The notes: a model not told the origin generated them from the sequence alone. Counted from the first letter of the stretch, positions 1 to 7,675 are shown. The stretch: DNA of 41,525 nt from Lacticaseibacillus hulanensis (GCF_004010095.1 NZ_RRYD01000029.1:1-41525), one strand, 5' to 3'. Numbers and translations are program-made.

Positions 1-119
1 CGCCACAGCGACCACGGCGAAGCACACCCGAGGCCCAGCCCGGACCCGGAGGCCAAACCCCGGAGCGCGGAGCCCCCACTGGTATACCTACACCAAGAGT
101 TCACGCTGCCGAACAGCAT
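1..119. repeat. Partial copy of the composite palindromic repeat (outer part of module B)
   Basis: This stretch matches 7553-7672 of the complete copy closely and in the same orientation. It holds the right half of the module B outer stem (about 15-60) and a degenerate terminal inverted repeat at 103-119, which has two mismatches to the 17-bp terminus at 7656-7672. The rest of the copy lies outside the window. The glnQ terminator follows 9 bp later, as the tuf terminator follows the complete copy. Confidence 0.9.
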
Positions 120-127
120 AAGCAAAC

Positions 128-154
128 AAAAAGCCGGCATTGCGCCGGCTTTTT
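128..154 (-). terminator. Rho-independent terminator of glnQ
   Basis: A perfect stem (GCCGGC, 5-nt loop, GCCGGC) is flanked by A and T runs, so it could work on both strands. It lies just past the glnQ stop codon and separates the transporter operon from the repeat. Confidence 0.9.
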
Positions 155-158
155 GATG

Positions 159-905
159 CTACTGAACGAGAACTTTGCTCAAGAAATCCTTGGTCCGTTC
201 TTCCTTAGGGTGTTCAAACACTTGATCAGGGGTACCCTTTTCAATAATCTGTCCGCCATCCATAAACCATACCTGGTCGGCCACCTTGTGGGCAAAACCC
301 ATTTCGTGGGTAACAACGACCATCGTCATGCCGGAACTAGCAAGGTCCTGCATAACCTTCAGCACTTCGCCAACCATTTCGGGGTCAAGCGCGGAAGTCG
401 GTTCGTCAAACAACATCACGTCAGGTTCCATGGCTAACGCACGCGCGATGGCAACACGTTGCTGCTGACCACCGGAAAGGCTTGCTGGGTAGGCATCAGC
501 CTTATCACCCAAACCGACCTGGTCCAGAAGCTGCTTGGCCTTGGTCTGCGCGTCTGCCTCACTCATGCCCTTGACCTTAATTGGGGCGAGGGTGATGTTG
601 TCGAGCACGGTCATGTGGGGGAACAGGTTGAACTGCTGGAACACCATCCCCATCTTTTCCCGAACCTTATCGAGTTCTTTTTCGCCAAGACCCACAAGGT
701 TGGTCCCTTCGAAGAGAATCTGTCCGGAGGTTGGTTCGCCCAACCCGTTCAAACTGCGCAGGAAGGTACTCTTACCACCACCAGAAGCACCAATGACAAC
801 AATCACGTCACCCTGATGAATGGTTTCCGTAATCCCAGTCAAGACTTCGTTATCACCAAAGGACTTCTTTAGGTCCTTAATTTCTAGCAATGCATTATCC
901 TTCAT
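159..905 (-). CDS. glnQ: Amino-acid ABC transporter ATP-binding protein (GlnQ type)
   Basis: A 248-residue ATPase of the polar amino acid uptake family, which powers import on the cytoplasmic face of the membrane. It has Walker A (GASGGGKST, about residue 38), the ABC signature LSGGQQQR (about 143), Walker B (VMLFDEP) and the switch histidine in VVTHE. Length is normal for the family. Its start overlaps the stop of the fused binding protein-permease gene by 11 bp, so the two are translationally coupled and form one operon ending at the terminator at 128-154. Glutamine/glutamate is the usual substrate of this subfamily, but nothing in the ATPase fixes it. Confidence 0.93.
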   Translation of the reverse strand: MKDNALLEIKDLKKSFGDNEVLTGITETIHQGDVIVVIGASGGGKSTFLRSLNGLGEPTSGQILFEGTNLVGLGEKELDKVREKMGMVFQQFNLFPHMTVLDNITLAPIKVKGMSEADAQTKAKQLLDQVGLGDKADAYPASLSGGQQQRVAIARALAMEPDVMLFDEPTSALDPEMVGEVLKVMQDLASSGMTMVVVTHEMGFAHKVADQVWFMDGGQIIEKGTPDQVFEHPKEERTKDFLSKVLVQ

Positions 906-2364
906 GTTTCATCTTCCCTTCGAAGTATGACAGAATCTTGCTCAGCGTGAAGGTCATGACAAAGTACAGAACCATTGCCACGGCGATTGGTGCAATCCCA
1001 CGGTAAGTGTTCGTCTGCACGACTTTGAGCTGATAGATGAGATCCGTAACCCCAATGATGGAAACAATGGAGCTTTCCTTAATCAGTGAGATAAATTCGT
1101 TACCAAGTGCAGGCCAGATGTTCTTCACCGCTTGGGGCAAAATAACGCTCTTCATGGTCTGGCTCTGGGAAAGGCCGAGTGAACGAGCCGCTTCGGTCTG
1201 CCCAACTGGGATACTGTTGATCCCACCACGGATGATTTCGGCAACGTAAGCGGAGGAGTTAATCCCAACCGCAATAATCCCAGAAACAAGCGCTGGAATC
1301 TGAACAATCATCCCAATCCCGAAGTAAACGAACATGATCTGAACCATCAGTGGTGTCCCACGAATGAATTCAATGTACGCAACGGCAATGGCGTGGAGCA
1401 CCTTGTTCTTGCCAAGACGCATCAGCGCAAACAGTACACCAAGCAAGATCCCGAAGATAACCGCGACGGCGGTAATCAGTAAGGTGTAACCAACACCCAA
1501 AGCGAAGTACTTCCAGTAGTGGAACATGGATGTGTCCGCGGTGTTCCCCGCCATGTAGTTCCCGGCGGTCTTCAAGTAGTCTTTGGTCTTGTTATCTTTC
1601 TTAATCTTATCGAGGGTCTTGTTAACCGCAGTGACCAGCGTCTTGGAGCCCTTCTTGAACCCAATTGCGGTCCCCTGCATATCATCGCCCAGTTCGTACT
1701 TACCGTTAATCGCAACGAGCTGATTGTCGTTAGCAGCGTATGCTTCAGCTACAGGCTTTTCAACGTTGACCGCGTCAACCTTGTGACTCTTAAGCGCAAG
1801 AATCAAGTCGGTCACCTTGGACAGGCCCTTAACTTTGGCGTCCTTAACCTGCTTCTTGGCGAGGTCGTACTGCAGACTACCGGTTTGTGCCCCGATGTTC
1901 TTGCCCTGCAGTGCGATGTGGCCCTTAGCGTAAAGCTTAGCATCCGCCTTGTTAACCAGGATATCCTGGCCGCCCTGGTAGTAAACGTGCGAGAAGTCAA
2001 CACTCTTAGCACGTTCGTTGGTTGGGCTCATCCCGGAGATAACCATGTCAACTTTGCCGGTCTCAAGGGCAACGAGCAGTTGGTCAAAGTCCATTTGCTT
2101 GATCTTGAGCTTAACGTTCAGGTCCTTAGCAATTTGCTTACCAACCTCGACGTCCATCCCTTCAACCTGGCTCTTGCCCCCAACATTCACCAGGAATTCG
2201 TATGGCGCGTAGTCAGGACTGGTCCCCATGATGATGGTGCCCTTGTCCTTAATCTTCTGCAGGCTGTCGTCTGTCGCCGCGTTTGTGTAGTTTGGTGCGG
2301 TGAAGCTCATTACCGCAACTAATCCAAGCAAGAACGCGAGGACGATTTGTTTAATCTTCTTCAT
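895..2364 (-). CDS. Amino-acid ABC transporter, fused substrate-binding protein and permease
   Basis: About 489 residues. The N-terminus is a signal peptide (MKKIKQ then a hydrophobic core). A periplasmic-binding-protein type 3 domain covers about 35-270, with motifs such as [16 protein letters not shown] and KQMDFDQLL. The C-terminal 200 residues are a His/Glu/Gln/Arg/opine-type permease with several membrane segments and the EAA-loop sequence [15 protein letters not shown]. Binding protein and channel are thus tethered in one chain, a common arrangement in lactobacilli and streptococci. The start at 2364 was chosen over an upstream in-frame ATG because a purine-rich SD (GAAGGGG) precedes it and the signal peptide begins there. 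Partner of GlnQ; glutamine is the likeliest substrate but is inferred. Confidence 0.92.
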   Translation of the reverse strand: MKKIKQIVLAFLLGLVAVMSFTAPNYTNAATDDSLQKIKDKGTIIMGTSPDYAPYEFLVNVGGKSQVEGMDVEVGKQIAKDLNVKLKIKQMDFDQLLVALETGKVDMVISGMSPTNERAKSVDFSHVYYQGGQDILVNKADAKLYAKGHIALQGKNIGAQTGSLQYDLAKKQVKDAKVKGLSKVTDLILALKSHKVDAVNVEKPVAEAYAANDNQLVAINGKYELGDDMQGTAIGFKKGSKTLVTAVNKTLDKIKKDNKTKDYLKTAGNYMAGNTADTSMFHYWKYFALGVGYTLLITAVAVIFGILLGVLFALMRLGKNKVLHAIAVAYIEFIRGTPLMVQIMFVYFGIGMIVQIPALVSGIIAVGINSSAYVAEIIRGGINSIPVGQTEAARSLGLSQSQTMKSVILPQAVKNIWPALGNEFISLIKESSIVSIIGVTDLIYQLKVVQTNTYRGIAPIAVAMVLYFVMTFTLSKILSYFEGKMKHEG

Positions 2365-2397
2365 GAACAAAATCCCCTTCGATTTGTGTATGTGACT

Positions 2398-2434
2398 ACT
2401 ATACACAGAAATCATTATTTATGCAACAAATAAT
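2398..2434 (-). promoter_or_regulatory. Promoter of the transporter operon with an overlapping inverted repeat
   Basis: Reading the minus strand, TTGCAT (2421-2426) and TATAGT (2398-2403) are separated by 17 bp. The -35 box sits inside an inverted repeat, ATTATTT-7-AAATAAT (2414-2434), which could be an operator. It does not fit the GlnR consensus and I cannot name a regulator. Confidence 0.7.
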
Positions 2435-2516
2435 GTAAAAAAATTCATGATATTCAGTAAACTGATTTTTTTGCGTCACAGGTGTCCGCTTTCATTCCTG
2501 ATTTGCTCAACTGTCG

Positions 2517-2525
2517 TGCTATAAT
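2517..2525 (+). promoter_or_regulatory. Extended -10 promoter of the small charged ORF
   Basis: TGCTATAAT is an extended -10 (TG-N-TATAAT) about 50 bp upstream of the ORF at 2576. No good -35 box is visible at the right spacing, as is normal for extended -10 promoters. Confidence 0.7.
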
Positions 2526-2575
2526 ACAGACAAGAAAAGTTTATCGAGGTTATGCCTTGGGAAAGGAGTTCATTA

Positions 2576-2752
2576 ATGGGATTAAAAGTTAACCGTCAGA
2601 CCGACATGGACAAGCTGTTCGACCAGTTCGCGTCACTGCCTGATGACAAAAACAACAAGCTTGACGTGGATCCACGCAAGAAGGAGCGGGAAAAGGAACG
2701 CGATGCCGCTTACGCACGTTTGAAGCAGAAAGAAACCGAAGAAAAGAAGTAA
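2576..2752 (+). CDS. Small highly charged protein, function unknown
   Basis: 58 residues. The ATG at 2576 follows a good SD (GAAAGGAG) and was preferred to an upstream in-frame ATG at 2552 that has none. The N-terminal half (MGLKVNRQTDMDKLFDQFAS) is mixed; the C-terminal half is a run of Lys, Arg and Glu likely to be one charged helix or disordered. There is no signal or membrane segment. It has its own extended -10 promoter and terminator, so it is a single-gene unit divergent from the amino-acid transporter. It resembles a small conserved protein of streptococci and lactobacilli that I recall as the SPJ_0845 family; this is from memory and no function is known to me. Confidence 0.82.
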   Translation: MGLKVNRQTDMDKLFDQFASLPDDKNNKLDVDPRKKEREKERDAAYARLKQKETEEKK

Positions 2753-2761
2753 AAACAAATG

Positions 2762-2793
2762 AAAAGAGCGAGACATTATGTCTCGCTCTTTTT
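2762..2793. terminator. Bidirectional terminator between the small ORF and the MazG-like gene
   Basis: A 14-bp perfect stem (AAAAGAGCGAGACA, 3-nt loop) with T runs on both strands serves the converging genes on each side. Confidence 0.93.
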
Positions 2794-2819
2794 GTATATA
2801 TACATAAGATAATGTATAT

Positions 2820-3110
2820 TTAGCGCTTTAGTTTTGGATATTTTTTCTCGAGCCCGGCAATGTTATCCTTGGCAACATCATCAAAGTCGATATCCGCCCA
2901 CAGCGCAATCTGACTCAGGTACCACAGAACGTCACCCATTTCGTGCTTGAGCTCATCCTTGTTCAATTCGGCGCCCTGAAACGTGTACTTCTTGATCAAA
3001 TCGATTGCTTCGCCTGATTCGCTAGCTAAACCGAGTGACAAATTAGTTAACACGTGTTCATTACCTTCAAGTGTACGGTTTGCAAGATGCTGGTATTCGT
3101 TAAATTCCAT
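2820..3110 (-). CDS. MazG-like nucleotide pyrophosphohydrolase
   Basis: A 96-residue all-alpha protein of the MazG/dUTPase-like superfamily, which hydrolyses nucleoside triphosphates to monophosphate and pyrophosphate with Mg2+. The metal-binding pattern is clear: LASESGEAIDLIKK (about 28-41) gives the first acidic helix and KHEMGDVLWYLSQIA (about 56-70) the second. Length is that of single-domain members. It follows engB by 50 bp on the same strand and was probably transcribed with it. The SD is oddly far from the ATG (see 3111-3143). The exact substrate, house-cleaning dNTP or otherwise, cannot be read from sequence. Confidence 0.9.
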   Translation of the reverse strand: MEFNEYQHLANRTLEGNEHVLTNLSLGLASESGEAIDLIKKYTFQGAELNKDELKHEMGDVLWYLSQIALWADIDFDDVAKDNIAGLEKKYPKLKR

Positions 3111-3143
3111 GTGTTCACGCCAGAATAATTCCGGCTCCTCCTT
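3111..3143 (-). promoter_or_regulatory. Distant Shine-Dalgarno and intervening hairpin of the MazG-like gene
   Basis: The only SD (AAGGAGGAG, 3135-3143) lies 24 nt before the ATG. Between them is a 15-nt hairpin (3120-3134: six pairs including one G-U, loop of three), then 9 nt to the start codon. Folding the hairpin would restore a normal spacing of about 9 nt. Confidence 0.5.
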
Positions 3144-3160
3144 CTACCTGTTGGTCAGAT

Positions 3161-3757
3161 TTATTGCTGATCAAATCCACAGTGCTGCTCAATCCACCGC
3201 CAAACCTCGTCGTAACCGACCTTCGTTTGCGCGGAGAATGGTAACCATGGGGTGTCGCCGTCTAGGTGCAGACCCTTACGCATCTGGGACTCAGACTTGT
3301 TCCACTGATTCTTCTTCACCTTATCAATCTTGGTCCCCACCACCAGGGTTGGTACCTCATAGTACTTAAGGTACTCGTACATAGATTGATCAAGTTCGGT
3401 TGGTTCGTGCCGGGCATCGACCAGTTGAACGACGCCGACCAATTGCTTGCGGTTTTGCAGATATTGCTCAATCATCGTAGCAAACTTGGCCCGGTCCGCC
3501 TTGCTGACCTTCGCGTACCCAAATCCAGGGACATCGACAAAATGCATGTCCTGATTCAAGCGGTAGAAATTAATGGTCTGCGTCTTGCCGGGCACAGAAG
3601 ATGTCCGGGCAACCTTGTTGCGTTTCAAAAGGGTGTTGATTAGTGAACTCTTCCCCACGTTTGACCGGCCAACAAAGGCAATCTCGGGCAAATCGGTTTC
3701 GGGGTACTGCTCTGCGCGCACGGCGCTAATGATAATTTCGACATCGTTGACTTGCAT
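3161..3757 (-). CDS. engB: Ribosome biogenesis GTPase EngB/YsxC
   Basis: 198 residues from the ATG at 3757, chosen because the SD GAAGGGACGG precedes it; an upstream in-frame start adds 12 residues without an SD. Motifs are those of the TrmE-Era-EngA-EngB GTPases: G1 GRSNVGKSS, G2/G3 region TSSVPGKTQTINFY then DVPGFGYAK, G4 GTKIDK (TKxD) and G5 FSAQ. The family assists assembly of the large ribosomal subunit. It directly follows clpX, the usual order in Firmicutes, but a hairpin between them may reduce read-through. Confidence 0.95.
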   Translation of the reverse strand: MQVNDVEIIISAVRAEQYPETDLPEIAFVGRSNVGKSSLINTLLKRNKVARTSSVPGKTQTINFYRLNQDMHFVDVPGFGYAKVSKADRAKFATMIEQYLQNRKQLVGVVQLVDARHEPTELDQSMYEYLKYYEVPTLVVGTKIDKVKKNQWNKSESQMRKGLHLDGDTPWLPFSAQTKVGYDEVWRWIEQHCGFDQQ

Positions 3758-3793
3758 AGTTTCCGTCCCTTCTCTGTGGTTATATCTTAACAC

Positions 3794-3849
3794 AAGACCC
3801 GCGCAAAAAGCTGGGCAAAAATAACCGCCCCACTTTTTACTCGGGTCTT
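3794..3849 (-). terminator. Hairpin between clpX and engB, possible (partial) terminator
   Basis: Outer pairs AAGACCCG/CGGGTCTT enclose an inner stem of AAAAAG-GGGC type. On the minus strand the inner stem ends in CUUUUU, which would allow some termination after clpX. Confidence 0.5.
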
Positions 3850-3916
3850 CTTCGTGCTGTTTAATTAGTAACGCAACTGACGTAAATCCTCGCCAATTTG
3901 GCTAAATCACGCCGGC

Positions 3917-5152
3917 TTAAGAAGCCATGACGAGCTTGGCCTCGCCGCTGCCTTCGACCGTATCCTTGGTGATAACGGCCTTCGCCACATCCGTGCGACT
4001 CGGGAGTTCGAACATGATGTCCTGCATGACTTTTTCGATGATTGACCGCAGACCACGGGCACCAGTATCGCGCTCGATGGCTTCGTGGGCAATTGCCCGC
4101 AATGCATCCGGGGTGAATTCCAGCTTTGTGCCGTCCATCTCCATCAACTTGGTGTACTGCTTAACCAGCGCGTTCTTAGGCTCGGTCAGAATCCGGACCA
4201 AGTCGTCTTCGGTCAGCTTCTCGAGTGCCGCCATGATTGGAATCCGCCCAATAAATTCGGGGATAATCCCGAACTTCATCAGGTCTTCAGGAATAATCTG
4301 CTGCATCAGGCTCGTGCTCTCGTCGATTTCCTGGTTACTGTCGGTCCCAAAGCCGATTGTCTTTTCACCAATCCGGTTCTTTACAATCGATTCGATTCCG
4401 TCAAAGGCACCACCGACGATGAACAAGATGTTGGTCGTGTCAATCTGAATGAGTTCCTGCTGGGGGTGCTTACGGCCGCCCTGCGGTGGAACAGAGGCAA
4501 TCGTTCCCTCGAGAATCTTCAGCAAGGCCTGCTGAACCCCTTCACCGGAAACATCACGGGTAATCGAGACATTTTCGCTCTTCTTGGCGATCTTGTCGAT
4601 TTCGTCGATGTAAATAATCCCCTTCTGCGCGCGTTCAACGTCAAAGTCGGCGTTTTGCAGTAGCTTCAGCAGAATGTTTTCAACGTCCTCACCAACATAT
4701 CCGGCTTCAGTCAGCGTCGTGGCGTCCGCAATTGCAAATGGCACCTGCAAGATACGGGCCAGACTCTGCGCGAGGAAGGTCTTCCCGCTACCAGTAGGAC
4801 CGATGAGCGCAATGTTACTCTTCTGCAGCTCGGTTTCGTCGTCTTTTGCGACCGCCATCTGGTTGATACGCTTGTAATGGTTGTACACGGCAACGGATAG
4901 AGCCTTCTTCGCCGCATCCTGACCAATAACGTAATCATTCAGAATCTTCATGATTTGCAGTGGCTTTGGCACTTCAGTCAGGTTTTTAATTGACTCTTCT
5001 TTGAATTCTTCGTCTACGATTTGCTTGCACAAGTCAATACATTCATTACAAATATATACTCCAGGGCCCGCAACGATTCGCTTTACCTGGTCTTGTGACT
5101 TACCACAAAAAGAACACGTCACAGTTTCCTTGGTATCTACATCGTCATACAT
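3917..5152 (-). CDS. clpX: ATP-dependent Clp protease ATP-binding subunit ClpX
   Basis: 411 residues, the normal length. ClpX unfolds tagged substrates and feeds them to ClpP. The N-terminal C4 zinc-binding domain (CSFCGKSQ near 13 and CNECIDLC near 35) binds adaptors and substrates. The AAA+ module has Walker A GPTGSGKT (about 117), Walker [10 protein letters not shown], the ClpX pore motif GYVGEDVE and an RKH-type loop (GGRKHPQQE). The sensor-2 arginine region is [12 protein letters not shown]. It follows tig on the same strand after a terminator. The start has a strong SD (GAGGGGTG). Confidence 0.97.
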   Translation of the reverse strand: MYDDVDTKETVTCSFCGKSQDQVKRIVAGPGVYICNECIDLCKQIVDEEFKEESIKNLTEVPKPLQIMKILNDYVIGQDAAKKALSVAVYNHYKRINQMAVAKDDETELQKSNIALIGPTGSGKTFLAQSLARILQVPFAIADATTLTEAGYVGEDVENILLKLLQNADFDVERAQKGIIYIDEIDKIAKKSENVSITRDVSGEGVQQALLKILEGTIASVPPQGGRKHPQQELIQIDTTNILFIVGGAFDGIESIVKNRIGEKTIGFGTDSNQEIDESTSLMQQIIPEDLMKFGIIPEFIGRIPIMAALEKLTEDDLVRILTEPKNALVKQYTKLMEMDGTKLEFTPDALRAIAHEAIERDTGARGLRSIIEKVMQDIMFELPSRTDVAKAVITKDTVEGSGEAKLVMAS

Positions 5153-5210
5153 TTAGTTTCACCCCTCAAATTAATCGGCGCACTTTTTCCTATGCTCCCA
5201 TTGTCAACCA

Positions 5211-5240
5211 ATGCTACCATAAATAACCTACCATCGCCAA
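5211..5240 (-). promoter_or_regulatory. Probable clpX promoter
   Basis: On the minus strand TTGGCG (5235-5240) and TAGCAT (5211-5216) are 18 bp apart, the latter preceded by TGG as an extended -10. I see no CtsR or CIRCE operator in the leader. Confidence 0.5.
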
Positions 5241-5318
5241 CGGACACGGGATTTGGTCTGTCCTGCCTGGCGTTGTTTTCTGCAAGCTTAAACGGCCGCA
5301 TAAGCCACATAAAATGAC

Positions 5319-5353
5319 AAAAAAAGCGACGCAACCGCCAATGGGTTACGCCG
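5319..5353 (-). terminator. Terminator of tig
   Basis: On the minus strand a 10-bp stem (CGGCGUAACC with GGUUGCGUCG, two G-U pairs) is followed by seven U, 20 bp after the tig stop codon. Confidence 0.9.
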
Positions 5354-5373
5354 TTTTTTTTACGCTAAACTGA

Positions 5374-6654
5374 TTACTTTTCGACAGCAGAGTCACGCAC
5401 GAGGGCAATAGCCTTCTGCATGGTGATGTCGTGTTCAAGCATGTCATCGGTCAGAGCGGAACGCACAGCGTCCTTTTCCATACCGTAGTCGCTTGCAAGG
5501 TGGTCGATTTCTGCATCGAGTTCTTCCTGGTCAGCAGTAATCTTTTCAGCCGCAACGATTGCTTCGAGAACCAGGTTGGTCTTAACGCGGGTTTCAGCGT
5601 TAGTCTTGAACTGGTCGCGAAGGCTGTCTTCGCTGGTACCGGTCAACTTGAAGTACATGTCAGGACTGATACCCTGACGCTGCATGTTGCCCATGTACTG
5701 ATCCATCTGCTGCTGAACATCGGTGTCAACCATTGCTTCTGGAACCTTTTCGATTTCAGCGTTTTCAACAGCGGCCTTGAGTGCGTCCTCTTCCTTAGCA
5801 GCCTGAGCGTCGTCAGCCTTCTTGTCTTCGAGGTCCTTGCGAATCTTAGCTTTCAGTTCGTCGAGCGTGTCAACGTCTTCGTCAGCATCCTTGGCAAATT
5901 CGTCGTCAAGGTCAGGAAGTTCCTTAACCTTAACTTCGTGGATTGTGGTTGCAAATTCTGCATCCTTGCCAGCCAATTCCTTAGCGTTGTAGTCTTCAGG
6001 GAAGGTAACCTTAACAGTTACATCTTCACCGGACTTGTGGCCAATGAGCTGGTCTTCAAAGCCAGGGATGAAGGAACCTGAGCCAAGTTCGAGGCTGTAG
6101 TTCTTAGCAGAGCCGCCATCGAATTCCTTGCCGTCAACGGTACCGGTGTAGTCGATAACAACGGTGTCGCCCTTCTTAGCAGCATCTTCGCTAACAACCA
6201 TTTCGGCGAGTTCCTGACGCTTGCTTTCGAGTTCCTTGTCAACGTCTTCGTCAGCAACGGAGACATCCTGCTTAGGAACGGTTACACCCTTGTATTCGCC
6301 AAGCTTAACTTCTGGCTTAACCGTTACGGTTGCCTTGATTGCCCAAGGCTTGCCAGCGTCCATGCTTTCGATGTCAATCTTTGGCTGGTCAACAGGTTCA
6401 ATCCCTGCTTCGTCAACAGCGGCATCGTAAGCGTCAGGCAGTACAATGTTCAGTGCATCTTCGTAAAGAGAGGATTCGCCGTACATCTTGTTGAAGATTG
6501 CACGGGTAATCTTGCCCTTCCGGAATCCAGGAACGGTGATGTTCCCACGTACCTTAGCGAAAGCCTTGTCCAAGCCTTCCTTGATCGTTGCTTCGTCAAT
6601 TTCAAAAGTCAGGTCGCCGGTAATGGCGTCCGTCTTGTTCCACTTTGCAGTCAT
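5374..6654 (-). CDS. tig: Trigger factor, ribosome-associated chaperone and prolyl isomerase
   Basis: 426 residues in the classical three-domain form. The N-terminal domain carries the ribosome-docking signature GFRKGK (about residue 44). The FKBP-type PPIase domain runs from about 160 to 245 ([32 protein letters not shown]). The alpha-helical C-terminal cradle follows. It binds the large subunit near protein L23 and shields nascent chains. The SD is GGAGGAAAATC before ATG. Its promoter (6723-6751) lies only about 30 bp from the end of the 895-bp repeat, which separates tig from the upstream tuf. Confidence 0.97.
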   Translation of the reverse strand: MTAKWNKTDAITGDLTFEIDEATIKEGLDKAFAKVRGNITVPGFRKGKITRAIFNKMYGESSLYEDALNIVLPDAYDAAVDEAGIEPVDQPKIDIESMDAGKPWAIKATVTVKPEVKLGEYKGVTVPKQDVSVADEDVDKELESKRQELAEMVVSEDAAKKGDTVVIDYTGTVDGKEFDGGSAKNYSLELGSGSFIPGFEDQLIGHKSGEDVTVKVTFPEDYNAKELAGKDAEFATTIHEVKVKELPDLDDEFAKDADEDVDTLDELKAKIRKDLEDKKADDAQAAKEEDALKAAVENAEIEKVPEAMVDTDVQQQMDQYMGNMQRQGISPDMYFKLTGTSEDSLRDQFKTNAETRVKTNLVLEAIVAAEKITADQEELDAEIDHLASDYGMEKDAVRSALTDDMLEHDITMQKAIALVRDSAVEK

Positions 6655-6722
6655 GATTTTCCTCCGACATGGGTGTTGTCAACGTCCCCGCATAACGGAA
6701 ACGTTGCTTTGCATACCGTACT

Positions 6723-6751
6723 ATGATACCTGACTTCAGTGGTTTTGTAAA
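6723..6751 (-). promoter_or_regulatory. tig promoter
   Basis: On the minus strand TTTACA (6746-6751), 17 bp, then TATCAT (6723-6728). It sits between the repeat terminus (6778) and the gene, so tig has its own promoter independent of the repeat. Confidence 0.75.
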
Positions 6752-6835
6752 ATAGTTAGCCTAAAAAGTCCACATTCACGCTGTCCGGCAGCGTAAGTTG
6801 TTTCGGTGGTAATAGGTACTGAGTGGTATAGGGCC

Positions 6836-7135
6836 GCGACTGGGCGGGGCCGGTGCGCGTTCCGTGCGGCTGGGATTTTCCGTGCGGCCGGTTGAAGCCC
6901 CAAAAGCGGGGTCTTCAACCTAAAAATTGAGCCCCGTATGCCTGTTCTTCGGGTTACGAACTTAATACGTATTGTTAGGACCTGTAGGGAAGCTTTGTTC
7001 TTCCTGACGGGTCTTAATTTTTGCCGGCTATGGTGTGGAGAAGCCCGATGCAAAACCCGCATCGGTCTTCTCTCACCATAGCTTTCACAGGAAAATCCCA
7101 GCCGCACTCCACGCACACCGACCCCGCCCAGTCGC
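6836..7135. repeat. Module A of copy 1: cloverleaf-like nested inverted repeats
   Basis: The outer stem is 6836-6881 with 7090-7135, 46 nt each and about 41 paired. The short arm is 6890-6920 (GGTTGAAG...CTTCAACC, loop AAAAGCG-like). The inner stem is 6922-6936 with 7008-7022 (AAAAATTGAGCCCCG). The long arm is 7027-7082 (about 23 pairs, loop GCAAAACCCGC). The inner loop holds a perfect palindrome, AATACGTATT (6964-6973), and a hairpin (6979-7013) that competes with the inner stem. The two imperfect outer-stem pairs that are C-A on the plus strand would be G-U on the minus strand. Confidence 0.85.
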
Positions 7136-7261
7136 TACATCGTGGATAAAGTCCTTACTCGCAATTTCTAAGTACAACTGAGAAATTTACAACCAAGGTA
7201 ATTACCTCAGACCTGTTTAGTTTTCCTTTTTGAAGCTAGTGCCGAGTCTGGATTTATACCG
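7136..7261. other. Variable linker between modules A and B (copy 1)
   Basis: Unlike the flanking modules, this 126-bp stretch has no visible similarity to the 130-bp linker of copy 2. It contains a hairpin (AATTTCT 7163-7169 with AGAAATT 7181-7187), a 12-bp palindrome (AGGTAATTACCT, 7196-7207) and weak promoter-like hexamers pointing outwards in both directions: TTGGTT/TACTTA leftwards (7169-7196) and TTGAAG/TTTATA rightwards (7230-7258). Confidence 0.5.
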
Positions 7262-7280
7262 CTATCCAGCGGAGCGCTCC

Positions 7281-7612
7281 GGGGTTTGGCCGTAGGGTCC
7301 GGCCTGGGTCTCGGGTGTGCCGCCCAGCCGTGGCAACAAAGAAAAGAGGTGTGACGACCGCGGTTTTTGCGGTTGGCACACCCCTTTTCTTTGTGGGAAA
7401 AATTTAGATTTGCATTGAGGAGCTGTCGGAATGTTGATTACGAGACAGACCGAAAATTTAAACGCTACGTAGCGAACGAGTTAGACTCAGGTTGCGACGA
7501 TGCAAAGCTAAATTTTTAGTCTGGAGACGGCGCTTTTCCGGCTCCAGACGACCGCCACAGCGACCCGGCGAAGCACACCCGAGGCCCAGCCCGGACCCGG
7601 AGGCCAAACCCC
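7281..7612. repeat. Module B of copy 1: cloverleaf-like nested inverted repeats
   Basis: Outer stem 7281-7324 with 7567-7612. Long arm 7336-7394 (stem ACAAAGAAAAG..., plus-strand loop CGCGGTTTTTGCG). Inner stem 7398-7415 with 7500-7517 (AAAAATTTAG, 17 of 18 paired). Short arm 7519-7549 (GTCTGGAG...CTCCAGAC, plus-strand loop CGCTTTT). Read on the minus strand the order is outer stem, short arm, inner stem, long arm, exactly that of module A on the plus strand, with the same short-arm loop (AAAAGCG). The inner loop carries the palindrome CGCTACGTAGCG (7463-7474) between two ACGAGNNAGA direct repeats. Confidence 0.85.
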
Positions 7613-7675
7613 ACAACGCGGAGCCCCCCTACCGGTATATCTTCACCAAGAGCTGACGCTGCCGGACAGCGTAAA

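Larger units (their letters stand above)
6778..7672. repeat. Complete composite palindromic repeat, copy 1 (895 bp)
   Basis: The 1,070-bp gap between tig and tuf is mostly this element. Its ends are an exact 17-bp inverted repeat (6778-6794 and 7656-7672; ACGCTGTCCGGCAGCGT), itself nearly palindromic. Inside are module A (6836-7135), a 126-bp linker (7136-7261) and module B (7281-7612), each a nested set of inverted repeats and inverted relative to the other. A second complete copy lies inverted at 32265-33154, and partial copies lie at both window ends. No open frame with an SD or conserved between copies is present. No target-site duplication is evident. It resembles a non-autonomous mobile element in its ends and a large structured RNA in its interior; which it is cannot be decided here. 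Confidence 0.93.

Noticed and set aside
1519-2322. 267-codon plus-strand frame opposite the binding protein-permease
   Set aside because: Antisense shadow with no domain features.
6736-7116. 126-codon minus-strand open frame inside module A
   Set aside because: Composed of palindromic repeat sequence, no SD, no recognisable protein; copy 2 has no equivalent conserved frame.
7169-7258. Divergent promoters in the copy 1 linker
   Set aside because: Hexamers are weak and not reproduced in the copy 2 linker; mentioned in the linker entry but not called as promoters.
6778-7672. CRISPR array or tRNA-like cluster
   Set aside because: Repeats are inverted and nested, not regularly spaced direct repeats; no tRNA acceptor or anticodon features.
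6778-7672. Insertion sequence with a transposase
   Set aside because: No frame over 130 codons and no DDE, HUH or serine recombinase motif; no clear target duplication. A non-autonomous element remains possible.
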